The notes under the pieces are model-generated. The model was not told the DNA's origin, made no database searches, and saw nothing but the letters and a program-made list of their open reading frames with translations. From the NCBI GenBank assembly GCA_032433765.1, contig JAVIAB010000124.1, forward strand, positions 74,635,746 through 74,699,745: a stretch of 64,000 nt of DNA. The letters run 5' to 3'. Position 1 is the stretch's first letter. Each line of letters opens with the position of its first letter. Shown piece by piece: positions 32,211-43,264 of the stretch. This stretch comes from Megaustenia siamemsis (Eukaryota > Mollusca > Gastropoda > Stylommatophora > Ariophantidae). The translations under genes were made by a program, and so were the position numbers.

Positions 32211-33712
32211 GGTATTATAAACACATCAGTCACACATAGATATTGTAATCTAGGGATTTAAAAAGAACAAGACAAGAACAAAAATGACCATATGATAAAG
32301 ATAAGAAGTAAGACTAGAAGTAAATAAATAAGAACATAAACAAAATCTGGAAGAAAAGTGAACTAAAAAGCAAATAAATTGTATACAAATTGGCTGGACA
32401 CAACCAGTAAACCAATTTCCATTATTGAATTTGTTCAGTGCTGATTACTTTCGGCTCCTTCATGTAGATTCCTGTGTCAAGTCAAATGAATGTTCTACTT
32501 TGGGGATTCTGTGCCAATGCTACAGTGTCCATGCATCTGGCTGCGATCTTTAGAGTGAATCAAACTTCATGGGCATATCCATTGTTGACAATGTTGTGTG
32601 TGTCACATCATAATGATAGATGATTGTATATCCCTAACCGTATGCTCAAAAAGAAGGGCAAAATAATCAAGATTTTGATGCTGTTCATGAATCTGCAGCC
32701 CTTGTGCATCTCCCGGATCTTCATGTCAGTCAAGAGGGATTTTTCTTAAATTCAGGAGAGTTACAAGGAGAACAGAGGAGGACTTGTGAACTAGTTTTTC
32801 ATATTGCACTTTTGGATTTGCTGGGAGAAGATCTAAGTGCTTATGGACAGTTGTTCAATGTGTGATGAAAATAATCAGACAACTATTTTATCATGAGCAA
32901 ATTTTTGTGTATTATTTAAACATCATGGACATAAACAGCCAACAACAATATAAAGTGCTTGTGTAGCAGTGTGTACCCTTGTGTGCAGTGAGTCACTCTG
33001 GTAAGCACTAACAAACATCAATGAATAGATGAATTGAAGGCAAACTCCAGTATAGTTCAATACATTTAATGTCACATACTAATTAATGTTGCTTCTGGAG
33101 CTTCCCTTTTAGAGTCATCTCTCAACTTTTAGCAGTCCTGGTCTTAACTGGGTGAATTTTATCTTAGTACTTGACAAACCTAGATCTTGTTATTAGCTAT
33201 TTGTTTCTCTTGTAGTTGTTGCCTGTCTGTCACATACTGTCATGACTGAAATATTCTTGCACCTGTCTGACTCCAGAAAAAAGTCAATTTTGCATGAAAA
33301 TTAAAAATCTGAAAGTCACAAACATCTGTCCACTTCTAGACAAAGTCAAAAATTGAAAATCTAACAATGGTCTTTTTTCTGGGTTAATTTAACTAATTTC
33401 ACTGATTACAAATATTTAATGCAATCTCCAAAGTGTCTGCCCTAGTTAACTTAAGTGAACAGTTCATTGTCAGCTCTTTCTTTGAACTATCACCATGTGT
33501 CTTTCCCTACTGAACACTAGTATTTGCTTTCCTGTGTTTTAATAAATGATATTTTTCTTGTCTATATATGTTCCTAGTCACTCTTTAGCTAAACATGAAG
33601 TGACATGCATATGCTATCACACATGACTTATTGTGACTGAGGGCACAGACAGGAAATCAGAACAGCACATGAGGCAGAAACTTGTTGAGCTTGCTGATAG
33701 CCACAGAGAAAG

Positions 33713-33714
<2 letters not shown>

Positions 33715-33779
<65 letters not shown>
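33715..33779. repeat. (AT)n microsatellite
   Basis: About 65 bp of uninterrupted at dinucleotides. Confidence 0.95.
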
Positions 33780-33781
<2 letters not shown>

Positions 33782-34009
33782 TTGAGGCTGAAATTTGTGA
33801 AGTTTTGTAATAACATATAGTAGAAGAGCTTAGAAAAGGGAATCTTTAAATCCTCTTGACACCAGAATTATTTTTGCCTTGACACTTCCTTTACATTAGC
33901 TGGATGTAGTTTCTACTACAACCACTAAATGATAAGACCAGTTCTTCCAATACGGTAGCTGGTAAGTATCGAATACTTATTAACTGGAATTCATCTGTCT
34001 TTTAAAATT

Positions 34010-34800
34010 ACCCTTTTGAGTTACAGACAGCATACAGGAAAGAAATTCTAGACCCTATGTCTGACAACTTCTATTACCAAGTGTCAGACCTTACTCATGA
34101 TCCATATTGTATCTTGCCACAGATTCCTGTTCTGGGGGAGTTGCTTAATCTTGGCGAGAGAGCTGATGCCTGCTGTTGTTGCCTCTCATCTCAGTGTTCT
34201 TTTTAGTGTTTCTCTGGGTCAGCCTCTTGTTTATTTACCCTTCTGTTTACATTTGAGGGCTTGCTATGAGATGCTGTTGTTGTCTCTTTTCATTTTTGGA
34301 AGCTTTGTTATTTTCTTATTTCTGCACTAATCTTGAATTCATTTCCATATTGTACAAACAATTTCCTGAGGCATTGTTTTTAAATGCATCTAATGTATTT
34401 TCTATTTCTTTTGTTGTTTTTCAGCTCTCTTATGCATAATTAAGGGTGGATAATACATTTGATTTGAAAATCTTGTGCTTTGTTTTTGTGCTTGGTAATT
34501 TTGATTTCCATAATTTATCAAGGTTTCTGAAAGTCGTTTGTTTTCGTTACCCTGATTCTAATTTCTTTCTTTGTGTTTCTTTCTTGATCTATGCAACTTC
34601 CAAGATAAACAAAGTGATCTATGTCTTCCACTGCTTTTCCTTCCAGTGTATTTTTACTTCTGGATGGATTTGATTTTTATTTAATTTTGTCTTTTCTTGG
34701 TTGATTAGCTGTCATTGGTGGTACATATCTGCCACTTTGTCTGCATTGAGAATTTGTTTGAAACGATTTCGTGACATGCATCATTAAGAGAAAAGACTTC
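34010..34800 (-). mobile_element. L-B LINE 3' region, strongly decayed
   Basis: + strand text ('gtgtcagacctta', 'gcctctcatctcagtgttct', 'tttgatttgaaaatcttg') parallels 20450-21120. The reverse ORF is lost to indels. It ends shortly before exon 7. Confidence 0.65.
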
Positions 34801-34864
34801 TTTTTTCTTGCTTGCTTCATTGTAAAATAACAGTATTTATCTTGGCATTTTTTATTATGTTTAG

Positions 34865-35038
34865 GCTCAGGCTGCTTCCCATTCACAAGAACTGTCAGAA
34901 GCATCTGACCTTTCACAAGCCATAACTGATGTGGCCAATGGTGTACTTGAGTGGATAGAGCAGACTGAAACAGTGTTAAAGATGGAACTGGTCTTAACAG
35001 ACATTGACAAGCTTCAAGATCATCTTAAATCTCACAGA
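34865..35038 (+). CDS. Spectrin-repeat giant protein, exon 7 of window
   Basis: Acceptor 'tgtttag' and donor 'gtaagc'; 174 bp, phase 0 to 0, 58 codons: AQAASHSQELSEASDLSQAI ... 'GVLEWIEQTETVLKMEL' ... DKLQDHLKSHR. 'L-E-W-I-E-Q-T-E' is a strong spectrin helix-A signature (L-x-W-I-x-x-x-E). Confidence 0.8.
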
Positions 35039-35109
35039 GTAAGCAAGCTTATTCAATGTGTAAAATATTATCTTTTTTATGTTACATCACTCTTTATTTC
35101 TTTGTTGCA

Positions 35110-35110
<1 letters not shown>

Positions 35111-35146
<36 letters not shown>
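35111..35146. repeat. (TA)n microsatellite
   Basis: Runs into the L-G derivative. A second TA run lies at its other end (36178-36197), so the element sits in, or duplicated, a TA tract. Confidence 0.9.
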
Positions 35147-35149
<3 letters not shown>

Positions 35150-36178
35150 CCTGCACCTTCTTTTCAATTCCAAACGTATGGACTATGTCCCTCCTTCAGA
35201 AATTCTTGAAACGAAGTCGAGAGGGGGTTAGTGTGACTGGGTAAAGCACTCCATATTCTGTGCCCAGGCAGAGTAGGCAAAGTGAAATGAGGAAGAAAGC
35301 ACCAATGTTTAAACTTGGCTCATGGAACATAAGGACCCTGTGCCCTGGACTTGTTAAAGCAAACACACTGAAAGAAGGGAAAAATAGAACAACAACTTTC
35401 ATAAATAAAGAACTAAATAGGCTACATGTCGATATTGCTGCCCTCCAAGAAACAAGACGTTCAGACTGTGGTTCTGTCAAGGAAGAAAATTTTACAACAT
35501 GAAACTAACACTACAGACCAAACTCTTAATAGTGTGCTTAGCACACTATTATATGGATCTGAAACCTGGACAACATACTCAAATCACGAAAAAAGACTAA
35601 ATGTCTTCCACATGCGATGTCTCCATAGAATAATGCACATCAAATGGCAGGACAAAATTACCAACTTAACTGTCCTGCAACGTGCTAAGACCCCAACAAT
35701 CATATCGATGCTCAGATGTTGAACATTAAGATGGCTGGGGCACATCCAGCAAATGGAAGGAAAAAGCATCCCCAAGCAAATACCATATGGCGAACTACAA
35801 AATGGAAAAATACAAATCGGCAGATATAAACTACAATATAGAGATATCTGTAAATCATCTCTGAATGACTTCTCCATTTGTGAAAATAACTGGGAATATC
35901 TAGCAAGTGATCAAGGAGAGCATGTATAAGGAATGGTATAACATCATTTGAGACTGTGCTGAAGCAAAACTTAGAAGAGAAAAGACTCATTAAAAAGGAT
36001 GAAAAACCCTGTGGATCAGTGGGCCTGACTTGTTCATTCTGTGGCCGCGTGTGTTTGTCAAACATTGGTAGAATTAGCCATGAGAGAAGCTGTTCGACAA
36101 GAACAAAACCTAATAAAAAAATACACAATAGCCTCCACTAGACCATCTGACAAGACGAAAAGGGCCATATTTATCATA
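35150..36178 (+). mobile_element. L-G LINE lacking its reverse transcriptase core
   Basis: The 5' part (to about 35500) has a short leader and the endonuclease start 'FKLGSWNIRTLCPGLVKA' and 'VDIAALQETR'. Without spacer it is followed by the C-terminal region 'LSTLLYGSETWTTYSNHEKR', 'CLHRIMHIKWQDKITN', 'RWLGHIQQMEG'. It ends in a Cys2-His-type finger ('TCSFCGRVCLSNIGRISHERSC' region at about 36030-36100). Most of APE and all RT motifs are absent. The end domain fits CR1/L2-like LINEs of invertebrates. It cannot be autonomous. Confidence 0.75.
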
Positions 36179-36194
36179 TACATATATATATATA

Positions 36195-37285
36195 TATTGA
36201 CCTTTCGAGCCGTAGCTGGCCCATAGGGCATAGACCCAGATACTCCTCTTATCTAAATTTTTATTCTAGCAGTTTTCAATCCTTGTATCTTTTGTCAAAT
36301 CTCGCCATTTGTCCCTGTTCTGTGCAAGCAACTCTATCTCATTGAGGAAGCCGATTCCTGCTGCTCTAGCCTCTCAGATCAATGTTCTTCTCAGTGTCTC
36401 TGGGTCAGCCTCTTTTCCTCTTGCCTGTTGTTTTCCCCTTGAGGGCTTGCTATGTTATTCGGTTATTATCTCTCCTCATCACATGTCCAACATATGACCA
36501 TCGTCTTATCTAGATTACTGAAGATATTAGTGGTTGATTGGCAATTTCTCTAATTTCCTTATTTATTATGAATTCGTTCCATGCTATACCAGGTATTTTC
36601 CTTAAATATTTATTTTTGAATGCATTCAACTTTTTTTCTATGTCTCTTGTTTTCCAGCTCTCACAAGCATACATAAGGGTTGATAGTATGTTTTATTTGA
36701 ATAGCCTAAGTTTTGTGTTTGTACTGATGAGTTTTGATTTCTACTACTATTCATGGTTTCTGAAAGACATTGCTGCTTTAGCTATTCTGATTCTAATTTC
36801 TTTACTTGTATCCCCTTCCCTATCAATGTGACTTCCAAGATAGATAAAGTGATTGATCTCTTCCACTAGTTTGTTTTCCATGTATATTCTGTCATCTGTT
36901 TGAATTAAGTTTTTCATGACTTTAGTCATGATTGATCTCAGGCCCAATTGTGCTGGCTATTGATGATAGTTCATTTGTGTTTTCCTGCATCGTTTTTATC
37001 TGACTGCTAATGAGGACTATGTCATCAGCAAAGTCGAGGTCCTCCAATTGGTCTCCTTGTATCCATTCGATGCCTTTGTCACCAGTGCAGCATTTCTTCA
37101 TTTGAAGTCCACAACAACTCCAAATAACAAGGGTGATAAAACACATCCTTGTTTATCTGGTTTCTATTTGAAAATATTCTCTTAGTCCTTCCTCTGTACA
37201 AACTGCACATGTGTAGCCATCATACATGTCTTTGATAATATTTATGATTTTTGATCGTAAGACATATTGCCTCAGAATTTTCCAC
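36195..37285 (-). mobile_element. L-A LINE, RT to 3' end
   Basis: Terminus 'gacctttcgagccgtagctg' at about 36199. Reverse ORF pieces 36747-36947 ('EEINHFIYLGSHIDREGDTS') and 36922-37146 ('DLDFADDIVLISSQIKTMQ'). Frameshifts separate them. 5'-truncated near the motif A-B interval. Confidence 0.85.
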
Positions 37286-37288
37286 AAT

Positions 37289-37600
37289 ATATATATTGAC
37301 CTTTTGAGCCACTGTCGACCCATAGGACATAGACCCAGATACTCTTTTTTCTTTTTCTAAATTTTCTTTCTAGCGGTCTCAATCTTTGTAAAGATCTTTT
37401 ATCAAATCTCGCCATTTGTCTGTGTTCTGTGCAAGCATCTCCATCTCATTGAGGGAGGTGATTCCTGCTGCCTTTGCCTCTCTTATCGATGTTCTCTCAG
37501 TGTCTCTCTGGGTCAGCCTCTTTTTCTTCTACCTGTTGTTTCCCCCTTGAGGGCTTGCTTTGCTGTTTGGTTATTATCTCTTCTCATCACATGTCCAATT
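37289..37600 (-). mobile_element. Second L-A LINE 3' end, abutting the first
   Basis: A new terminus ('gaccttttgagccactgtcg') starts directly after the preceding copy, in the same orientation. Only C-terminal codons and 3' UTR are present. It ends at a TA-rich tract (37598-37628). Confidence 0.8.
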
Positions 37601-37899
37601 TATATATATATATATATAAATATATATCTGTGTTTTTGTATGCATATCTTCATTTCTTAATGCCTATTTCTTTTCTTTCTCTCTCGGTGTATTTCAATCT
37701 TTCACAGTATCTATATTTATTATTTGCCTGCTTAATTATCTCTATTTATTTTATATTATTTTAATTAATTTGCTTATTAACAAATTGTGGCGCACCATGT
37801 GTTTCATCCCTCGTTATTTATCTGCCTCTATCCACTTCTATGTCGGCCACTTAATTTGTTTTCCTCTCACTCTTTCTGCAAATTTACTGCACAAATCTC

Positions 37900-39345
37900 T
37901 ATTTCATCTTTCAACATGTCATGTTACACATCTCTATCCTCGTCTCCACATTTTCATGTTACACCGGTCCATATCCTACTCTCCCCATTTCATTTTATAC
38001 ACATCTCTATCCTCCTCTCCATATTTCATGTTACATATGTCTCCATCCTCCTCTCTGCATTTCATGTTACACATTTTTCTATCATCCTCTCCACATTTCA
38101 TGTTCCACCTGTCTATGTCCTCCTCTCCATATTTCATGTTATATCTGTCTCTATCATCTACTCGATATTTCATGTTACACATGTTTCTATCTGCTCCACA
38201 TTTCATGTTACATATATCTCTATTTTCCTCTCCACAATTCATGTTACATATGTCTCTTTCAAACTCTCAACATTTCTTGTTACACCTGTCTATATCTTCC
38301 TCTCCACAATTCATGTTACATATATCTCTTTCAAACTCTCAACATTTCTTGTTACACCTGTCTATATCTTCCTCTCCACATTTCATGTTACATGTCTCTA
38401 TACTCCTCTCCACATTTTCATATTCCGCATATCTCTATCCTCCTCTTCACATTTCATGTTACACCTGTTTTATCTTCCTCTCCACATTTCATATTATATG
38501 TCTCTATCCTCCACATCTCATGTTACACATGTCTCACTCTATCCTCCTCTCCACATTTCATGTTATGCCTGTTTCTATCATCCTCTCCACATTTCATGTT
38601 ACATGTGTCTCTGTCCTCCTTTCCACATTTTCATGTTATACCTGTCTCTATTATCCTCTTCTCGTGTCATTTTACATGTCTCTATCCATTTCTTCTTATT
38701 TTATGTTACACACATCTCTATCCCCCTCTCTACATTTAATGTTACACATGTCTATATCTTCATCTCCACATTTTCATATTCCACCTGTCTATATCCTTGT
38801 CCCCACATATCATGTGCTCATGTCTCTATCCTCTCCACATTTCATGTGACACTTGTCTTTATCCTACTCTCCATATTTCATGTTATATGTCTTTATCCTC
38901 TCAACATTTCATGTTACATATGTATCAGTCCTCCTCTCTTCATTTCATGTTATATATTTCTCTATCCTCCTCTCTGAAAAAATGTAATATTACACCTGTC
39001 TCTCTCCTCTTCACATTTTCATGTGACTTGTCTATATCCTCCTCTTCACATTTTCATGTGACATGTCTATATCCTCCTCTCCACATTTTCATGTGACACG
39101 TCAATATCCTCCTCTCCACATTTTCATGTTACACGTCTGTATCATCCATTCCACATTTTCATGTTACACATGTTCCATGTTTCAATCCTCCTCTCCACAT
39201 TTCATGTCAAACAGGTCTACATCCTCCTCTCCATATTTCATGTTAGACATCTCTATTGTCCTCTCATTATTTAATTACATATGAATCTGTCATCCTTTTT
39301 ACATTTCTTGTTACACTTGTCTTTATCTTCCTCTCTACATAATCA
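37900..39345 (+). repeat. ~37-bp degenerate pyrimidine-rich minisatellite
   Basis: About 36-38 diverged units of 'cctctccacatttcatgtta' + 'cacatgtctctatcct'. The pyrimidine-rich strand is the gene's sense strand and the array ends ~30 bp before the acceptor of exon 8. Open frames of up to 396 codons in it arise from lack of stops in the unit. Confidence 0.9.
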
Positions 39346-39377
39346 TGTTGTCCATGTGTGATCTTTCTCTCATCCAG

Positions 39378-39528
39378 AAAATTCACAAAAACATTGATCA
39401 CAACCAGGACAAGGTAATAGCTCTGAGTGCCATGATCAAACAACTGGTGCAAATCTGCCAGTCACCCAGAAATGTTGCCCTAGTAAATGAATTGAAAAAT
39501 CGTGTAGATGCCATACAGAACACGACAG
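39378..39528 (+). CDS. Spectrin-repeat giant protein, exon 8 of window
   Basis: Acceptor 'ctctcatccag' and donor 'gtctgt'; 151 bp, enters in phase 0 and leaves one base. It encodes KIHKNIDHNQDKVIALSAMI ... 'QICQSPRNVALVNELKNRVD' ... AIQNTT. The last base pairs with exon 9 (155 bp) to give 306 bp, exactly 102 codons, though the exons lie 17 kb apart. The pyrimidine tract of its acceptor comes from the end of the adjacent minisatellite. Confidence 0.75.
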
Positions 39529-39856
39529 GTCTGTGTTTTATGTTGTACACTGCATACTACATATACTTTAAATTTCATTTTAATGTCAGTAGTAAGTGTA
39601 ATGAGCCATCTAAGATAACCTCTTGAAGAAGAAACACACAGAAGGCAACACAGGAGGTCTCTTCTTCTACCTTTCAGCTCCCCGTGGAGCATAGGTCTTC
39701 AACAAACACTTTCCAAGCCGTTCTGTTTCTTGCCATTCTTTTAAGATTATTCCATGTCTTCCCCATCATCTTCATCTCTGCTTCTATCTGTATTCTCCAA
39801 GAATTCCTTGGTCTTCCTCTTTGTCTTTTTCCCTGGGGATTCCAAAAAAGGGCCTG

Positions 39857-40526
39857 TTATGTAATACTCGCAGTTGGCTTCCATAGTGTGTGTCCTATCC
39901 AGCGCCATATTCTTCGCTGTATCTCATTATCCACTGGTATTTGACTGGTACATTTCCATAATTCTATGTTAGTGATTTTGTCCTGCCATTTCCATCCTTT
40001 TATTCTGCATAAGCATCCATTAATGAAAGTCTGTATCTTCATGATTGTAATTTTAGTTGTTCTCCATGTTTCATGGCCATATAATAAGACTGACCTAACA
40101 TTGGAGATGAAAATTTTTATTTTAGTATTTAACCTAATTTCTTTGGGCTTCCATATGTTTCCCAGTGCAACAAATGCTCCTCTTGCTTTTGATATCCTTA
40201 TTTTGATATCATTTTCTGTTCCTCCCTCTTTGTCTATATTACTGCCTAGGTATATGTAATATTGTACATCTAGTAGAGGTATTTCTCCTATTTTTATTTG
40301 GTCATTGCTAACTGCATTAATTGTCATAATTTTGGTCTTATCTCTATTTATTTTTAGTCCCATCTGTCGTGATCTCTCATCAAGTATGCTCATTTTATCT
40401 TGCATCTGTTGATGGCTGTGTGATAGGAGAGCTATATCATCAGCAAAGTCTAAATCATCAAGTTGCTTGGTCAGTGACCACTGGATTCCATTTCTGTTGT
40501 TTTGAGTTATTTTCATAATCCAATCT
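39857..40526 (-). pseudogene. L-E reverse transcriptase, motif C to C-terminus
   Basis: Reverse frame: 'KQLDDLDFADDIALLSHSHQ' (intact FADD), 'MGLKINRDKTKIMTI', 'YYIYLGSNIDKEGGTENDIK', 'SVLLYGHETWRTTK', 'CLCRIKGWKWQDKITN', 'NEIQRRIWRWIGHTLWKP', then past a frame change 'GKRQRGRPRNSW'. The track ORF extends to 40684 only by reading through the 110-bp insert; the native reading frame stops at the insert edge. Confidence 0.85.
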
Positions 40527-40636
40527 TTTTTTTTTCCTCTCTTTTGTATGAAAAATGCTGCCTTCTTCTGCCTTACCTCCACCTGCCTTCTTCTATTTCT
40601 AAAAAAAAAAAAAAAAATTAAATTAATTTTAAAAAA
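40527..40636 (+). mobile_element. 110-bp CT-rich retroposon with poly-A and TSD, inside L-E
   Basis: Flanked by ataatccaatct at 40515-40526 and 40637-40648. Removal restores the L-E frame exactly (AIDW|IMK). The insert holds 'ctgccttcttctgccttacc' and 'tccacctgccttcttct', the same motif as the satellite at 57390-64000, followed by an A17 run and an A-rich end. Size, A-tail and 12-bp duplication fit LINE-mediated retroposition of a short RNA. Confidence 0.85.
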
Positions 40637-40648
40637 ATAATCCAATCT

Positions 40649-41118
40649 ATGGCCAGTAGAAAGAGAAATGGAGACAGAAGGCATCCCTGCATTACTCCTG
40701 TTCTTATTTCAAATGCTTCTGTAATCTGTCCTTCATGCATCACACTACATTTCGTTCCTTCATACATTGTTTTTATCAGGTTAATAAACTTTATGGGGAT
40801 TCCGTAATGACTCAGCAACTTCCAAAGCATTCTTCTGTCTAAACTATAAAATGCCTTTTCGTAATCTATGAATCCAATATAAAGTGTGGACTGAAGTTCT
40901 AAACTTTGTTCAACTATTATACATTGAGTAGTTATTTGATCAGCACATGATCTGTTCTTCCTAAAACCTGCTTGTTCATCTCTCAAATGTTTCTCTGTGG
41001 CCTCTTTTAATCTCTCCAGAATGATTATGCTTAATATATTTCCTGGCACTGATAGTAGCATAATTCCCCTATAATTTGTGCACTCCTGTAAACTTCCTTT
41101 CTTTGGTAGTTTGATCAT
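40649..41118 (-). pseudogene. L-E reverse transcriptase, fingers to motif B
   Basis: Reverse frame: 'MIKLPKKGSLQECTNYRGIM', 'DEQAGFRKNRSCADQITT', motif A 'LYIGFIDYEKAFYSLDRRML', motif B 'GVMQGCLLSPFLFLLAIDWI'. Continues across the 110-bp insert into the FADD part. The upstream fingers continue to about 41319 but contain stops. Confidence 0.85.
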
Positions 41119-41329
41119 ATATCCTTCTTTCCAGTCTTTAGGTATTTCTTCCCTCTCCTAAATTTGTTCTAATAGATTATGTAACATCATAGTAGTGGTG
41201 TTAATATCTGCTTAGATGGCTTCTGAGGGAATTTCATATGGTCCTATGGCTTTACCATTTTTTAAAAGTTTGATGGCTTTCATTATTTCTTCCTTGTTTG
41301 GTTTTCCACAGTTAATGTGTAACTCTTCT

Positions 41330-41600
41330 ATCTATCTATCTATCTATTGTCCTTTTGAGCCGAAGACGGCACATAGGGCAGAACCACAATCTCAAAAACA
41401 GAATACTTGCGTGCCAAAATGGCACATATTGCAGAGATCATTGCTTCTAAAATGTATGGTTCTGTTTCTATAACAACACTTTTTACAATGACAACTTGTC
41501 AAGCCGTTGATCAACCTCCTTAGTCGCCTCTTATGACATGCTTGGAAGGACACAGTGACACTATTCTTTACTCATAATGAGGCCCCGGTAACACACGGGA
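41330..41600 (-). mobile_element. SINE-G, reverse copy nested in L-E, with TSD
   Basis: TSD gtaactcttct at 41319-41329 and 41601-41611. Reversed (GATA)n tail at 41330-41346, then 'gtccttttgagccgaagacg'. The head 'cccgtgtgttaccggggcc' (reverse strand) is at 41600. It is ~90% similar by eye to 30021-30290. Confidence 0.92.
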
Positions 41601-41611
41601 GTAACTCTTCT

Positions 41612-42213
41612 GCTGGTAGTATATCTGGAGGGTTATTTGAGTCGGGTCTGTTCAAAAGTTCTTTAAAGTGCTCTTTCCATCTCTCCATTTGTTCCCTTAT
41701 ATTACTAAGCAGATTTCCTTTCTTATCTTTAATAAAGGTATTGATCTGTTTGTATTTGCCACTTAATTTCTTTGTGGTGTTGTACAGTTCTTTCATATTC
41801 CCTTTACTTGCTGCTTCTTCTGCCTCTTTAGCTAGTTCATCTATATATTTCCTCTTATCCCTTTTAATGCATCTTCTTAATTCTTTGTTCACCTCTGTGT
41901 AAGCTTCCTGTGCCTTGGCTTTATTATTTCTCATTTTGCTTTTATTTATGTCTGCTTTCTTATTCTTTCTTTCTTTAATTTTATCCAGGGTCTCTGCTGT
42001 CATCCATGCCATATTTTTGGTGTTCTCTTTTCCCCTAGTGTTTCTTTGCATGTCTCTTTCCATATATCCTTTACCTATTTCCAATGATCTTCTAAATTTA
42101 TTATATTTATGTTGCAGGACTTGGTATTTGTTTGATATTGTGACTGCAAATTTGTTTTTAATTCCTTGTTCTTTAAGAAATCCTACATTGAAATACTTTC
42201 TACCCTTATTCAT
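41612..42213 (-). pseudogene. L-E linker between endonuclease and RT
   Basis: An open frame of about 200 codons, Lys/Glu-rich: 'YNKFRRSLEIGKGYMERDMQ', 'TKNMAWMTAETLDKIKERKN', 'ELYNTTKKLSGKYKQINTFI', 'ERWKEHFKELLNRPDSNNPP'. This is the usual helical linker ending in the 'W-x-x-H-F-x-x-L-L-N' motif before the RT. The nested SINE-G cuts it at 41611. Confidence 0.85.
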
Positions 42214-42229
42214 TGTAGTATATCTTTTT

Positions 42230-43254
42230 GTAGTTTATCTTGGAAGGACTGAGCGAATGTTTCCCAATAGAAACTGGGGTTAAACAAGGATGTATTTTAT
42301 CGCCCTTGTTATTTGGAATTGTTATGGACTTCATAATGAAGAAATGCTGCACTGGTAATAAAGGCATCGAATGGATACAAGGAGACCATTTGGAGGACCT
42401 CGACTTTGCTGATGACATAGTTCTCATCAGCAGTCAGATAAAAACGATGCAGGAAAACACAAATGAACTATCATCAATAGCCAGCAAAATTGGGCTTGAG
42501 GTCAATCATGAAAAGACTAAAGTCATGAAAAGTTTAATTCCAACAAGTGACAAAATATACATGGAAAACAAACCAGTAGAAGAGATCGATCACTTTATCT
42601 ATCTTGGAAGTCACATTGATCGAGAAGGGGATACGAGCAAAGAAATTAGAATCAGACTGGCTAAAGCAGCAATGTCTTTCAGAAGCCTTGAAAAGTTGTG
42701 GAAATCAAAACTCATTAGCACAAACACAAAACTTAGGCTATTCAAATCAAATGTACTATCAACCCTTACGTATGCGTGTGAAAGCTGGAAAACAACAAGA
42801 GATATAGAAACAAAGTTGAACGCATTCGAAAATAAATGTCTAAGGAAAATACTTGGTATAGAATGGAACGAATTCAAAACAAACGAGGAAATTAGAGAAA
42901 TCGCCAATCAACCACTAATATCTTCAGTAATAAAGAAAAGACGATGGTCATACGTTGGACATGTGATGAGAAGAGATAATAATCGAATAGCAAAGCAAGC
43001 CCTCATATGGGAAACAACAGGTAAAAGAAAAAGAGGAAGACCCAGGGAGACACTGAGAAGAACATTGATGAGAGAGGCAAGAGCAGCAGGAATCGGCTCC
43101 CTCAATGAGATAGAACTGCTTGCACAGAACAGAGACAGATGGCGAGATTTAATAAAATATCTTTAAAAGAAAACTGCTAGAACAAAAATCATATAGGAGA
43201 AGGTGTATCTTGGTCTACGCCCTATGGGCCGGTTACGGCTCGAAAGGTCAATAG
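42230..43254 (+). mobile_element. L-A LINE, 5'-truncated, intact 3' ORF, nested in L-E with TSD
   Basis: TSD atatcttttt at about 42220-42229 and 43255-43264. It spans RT motif B to the (GATA) stub. The last 470 bp are almost identical to 11642-12113. It entered L-E in the opposite orientation, between the endonuclease and the linker. Confidence 0.92.
42240..43166 (+). pseudogene. L-A LINE protein, C-terminal 308 codons, uninterrupted
   Basis: Open from 'LSECFPIETGVKQGCILSPL' (motif B) through 'EDLDFADDIVLISSQIKTM' (intact FADD), 'HFIYLGSHIDREGDTSKEI', 'LTYACESWKTTRDIETKLNA', 'CLRKILGIEWNEF' and 'GKRKRGRPRETLRRTL' to DRWRDLIKYL. No stop or frameshift, in contrast to other L-A copies, so it is young. 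Endonuclease and motif A are missing because of 5' truncation, so the copy itself cannot move. Confidence 0.9.
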
Positions 43255-43264
43255 ATATCTTTTT

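Noticed and set aside
37770..39096. Open frames of 272-396 codons in the 37-bp minisatellite
   Set aside because: They overlap in three frames and just translate the repeat; the region is an intron ending at a clear acceptor.
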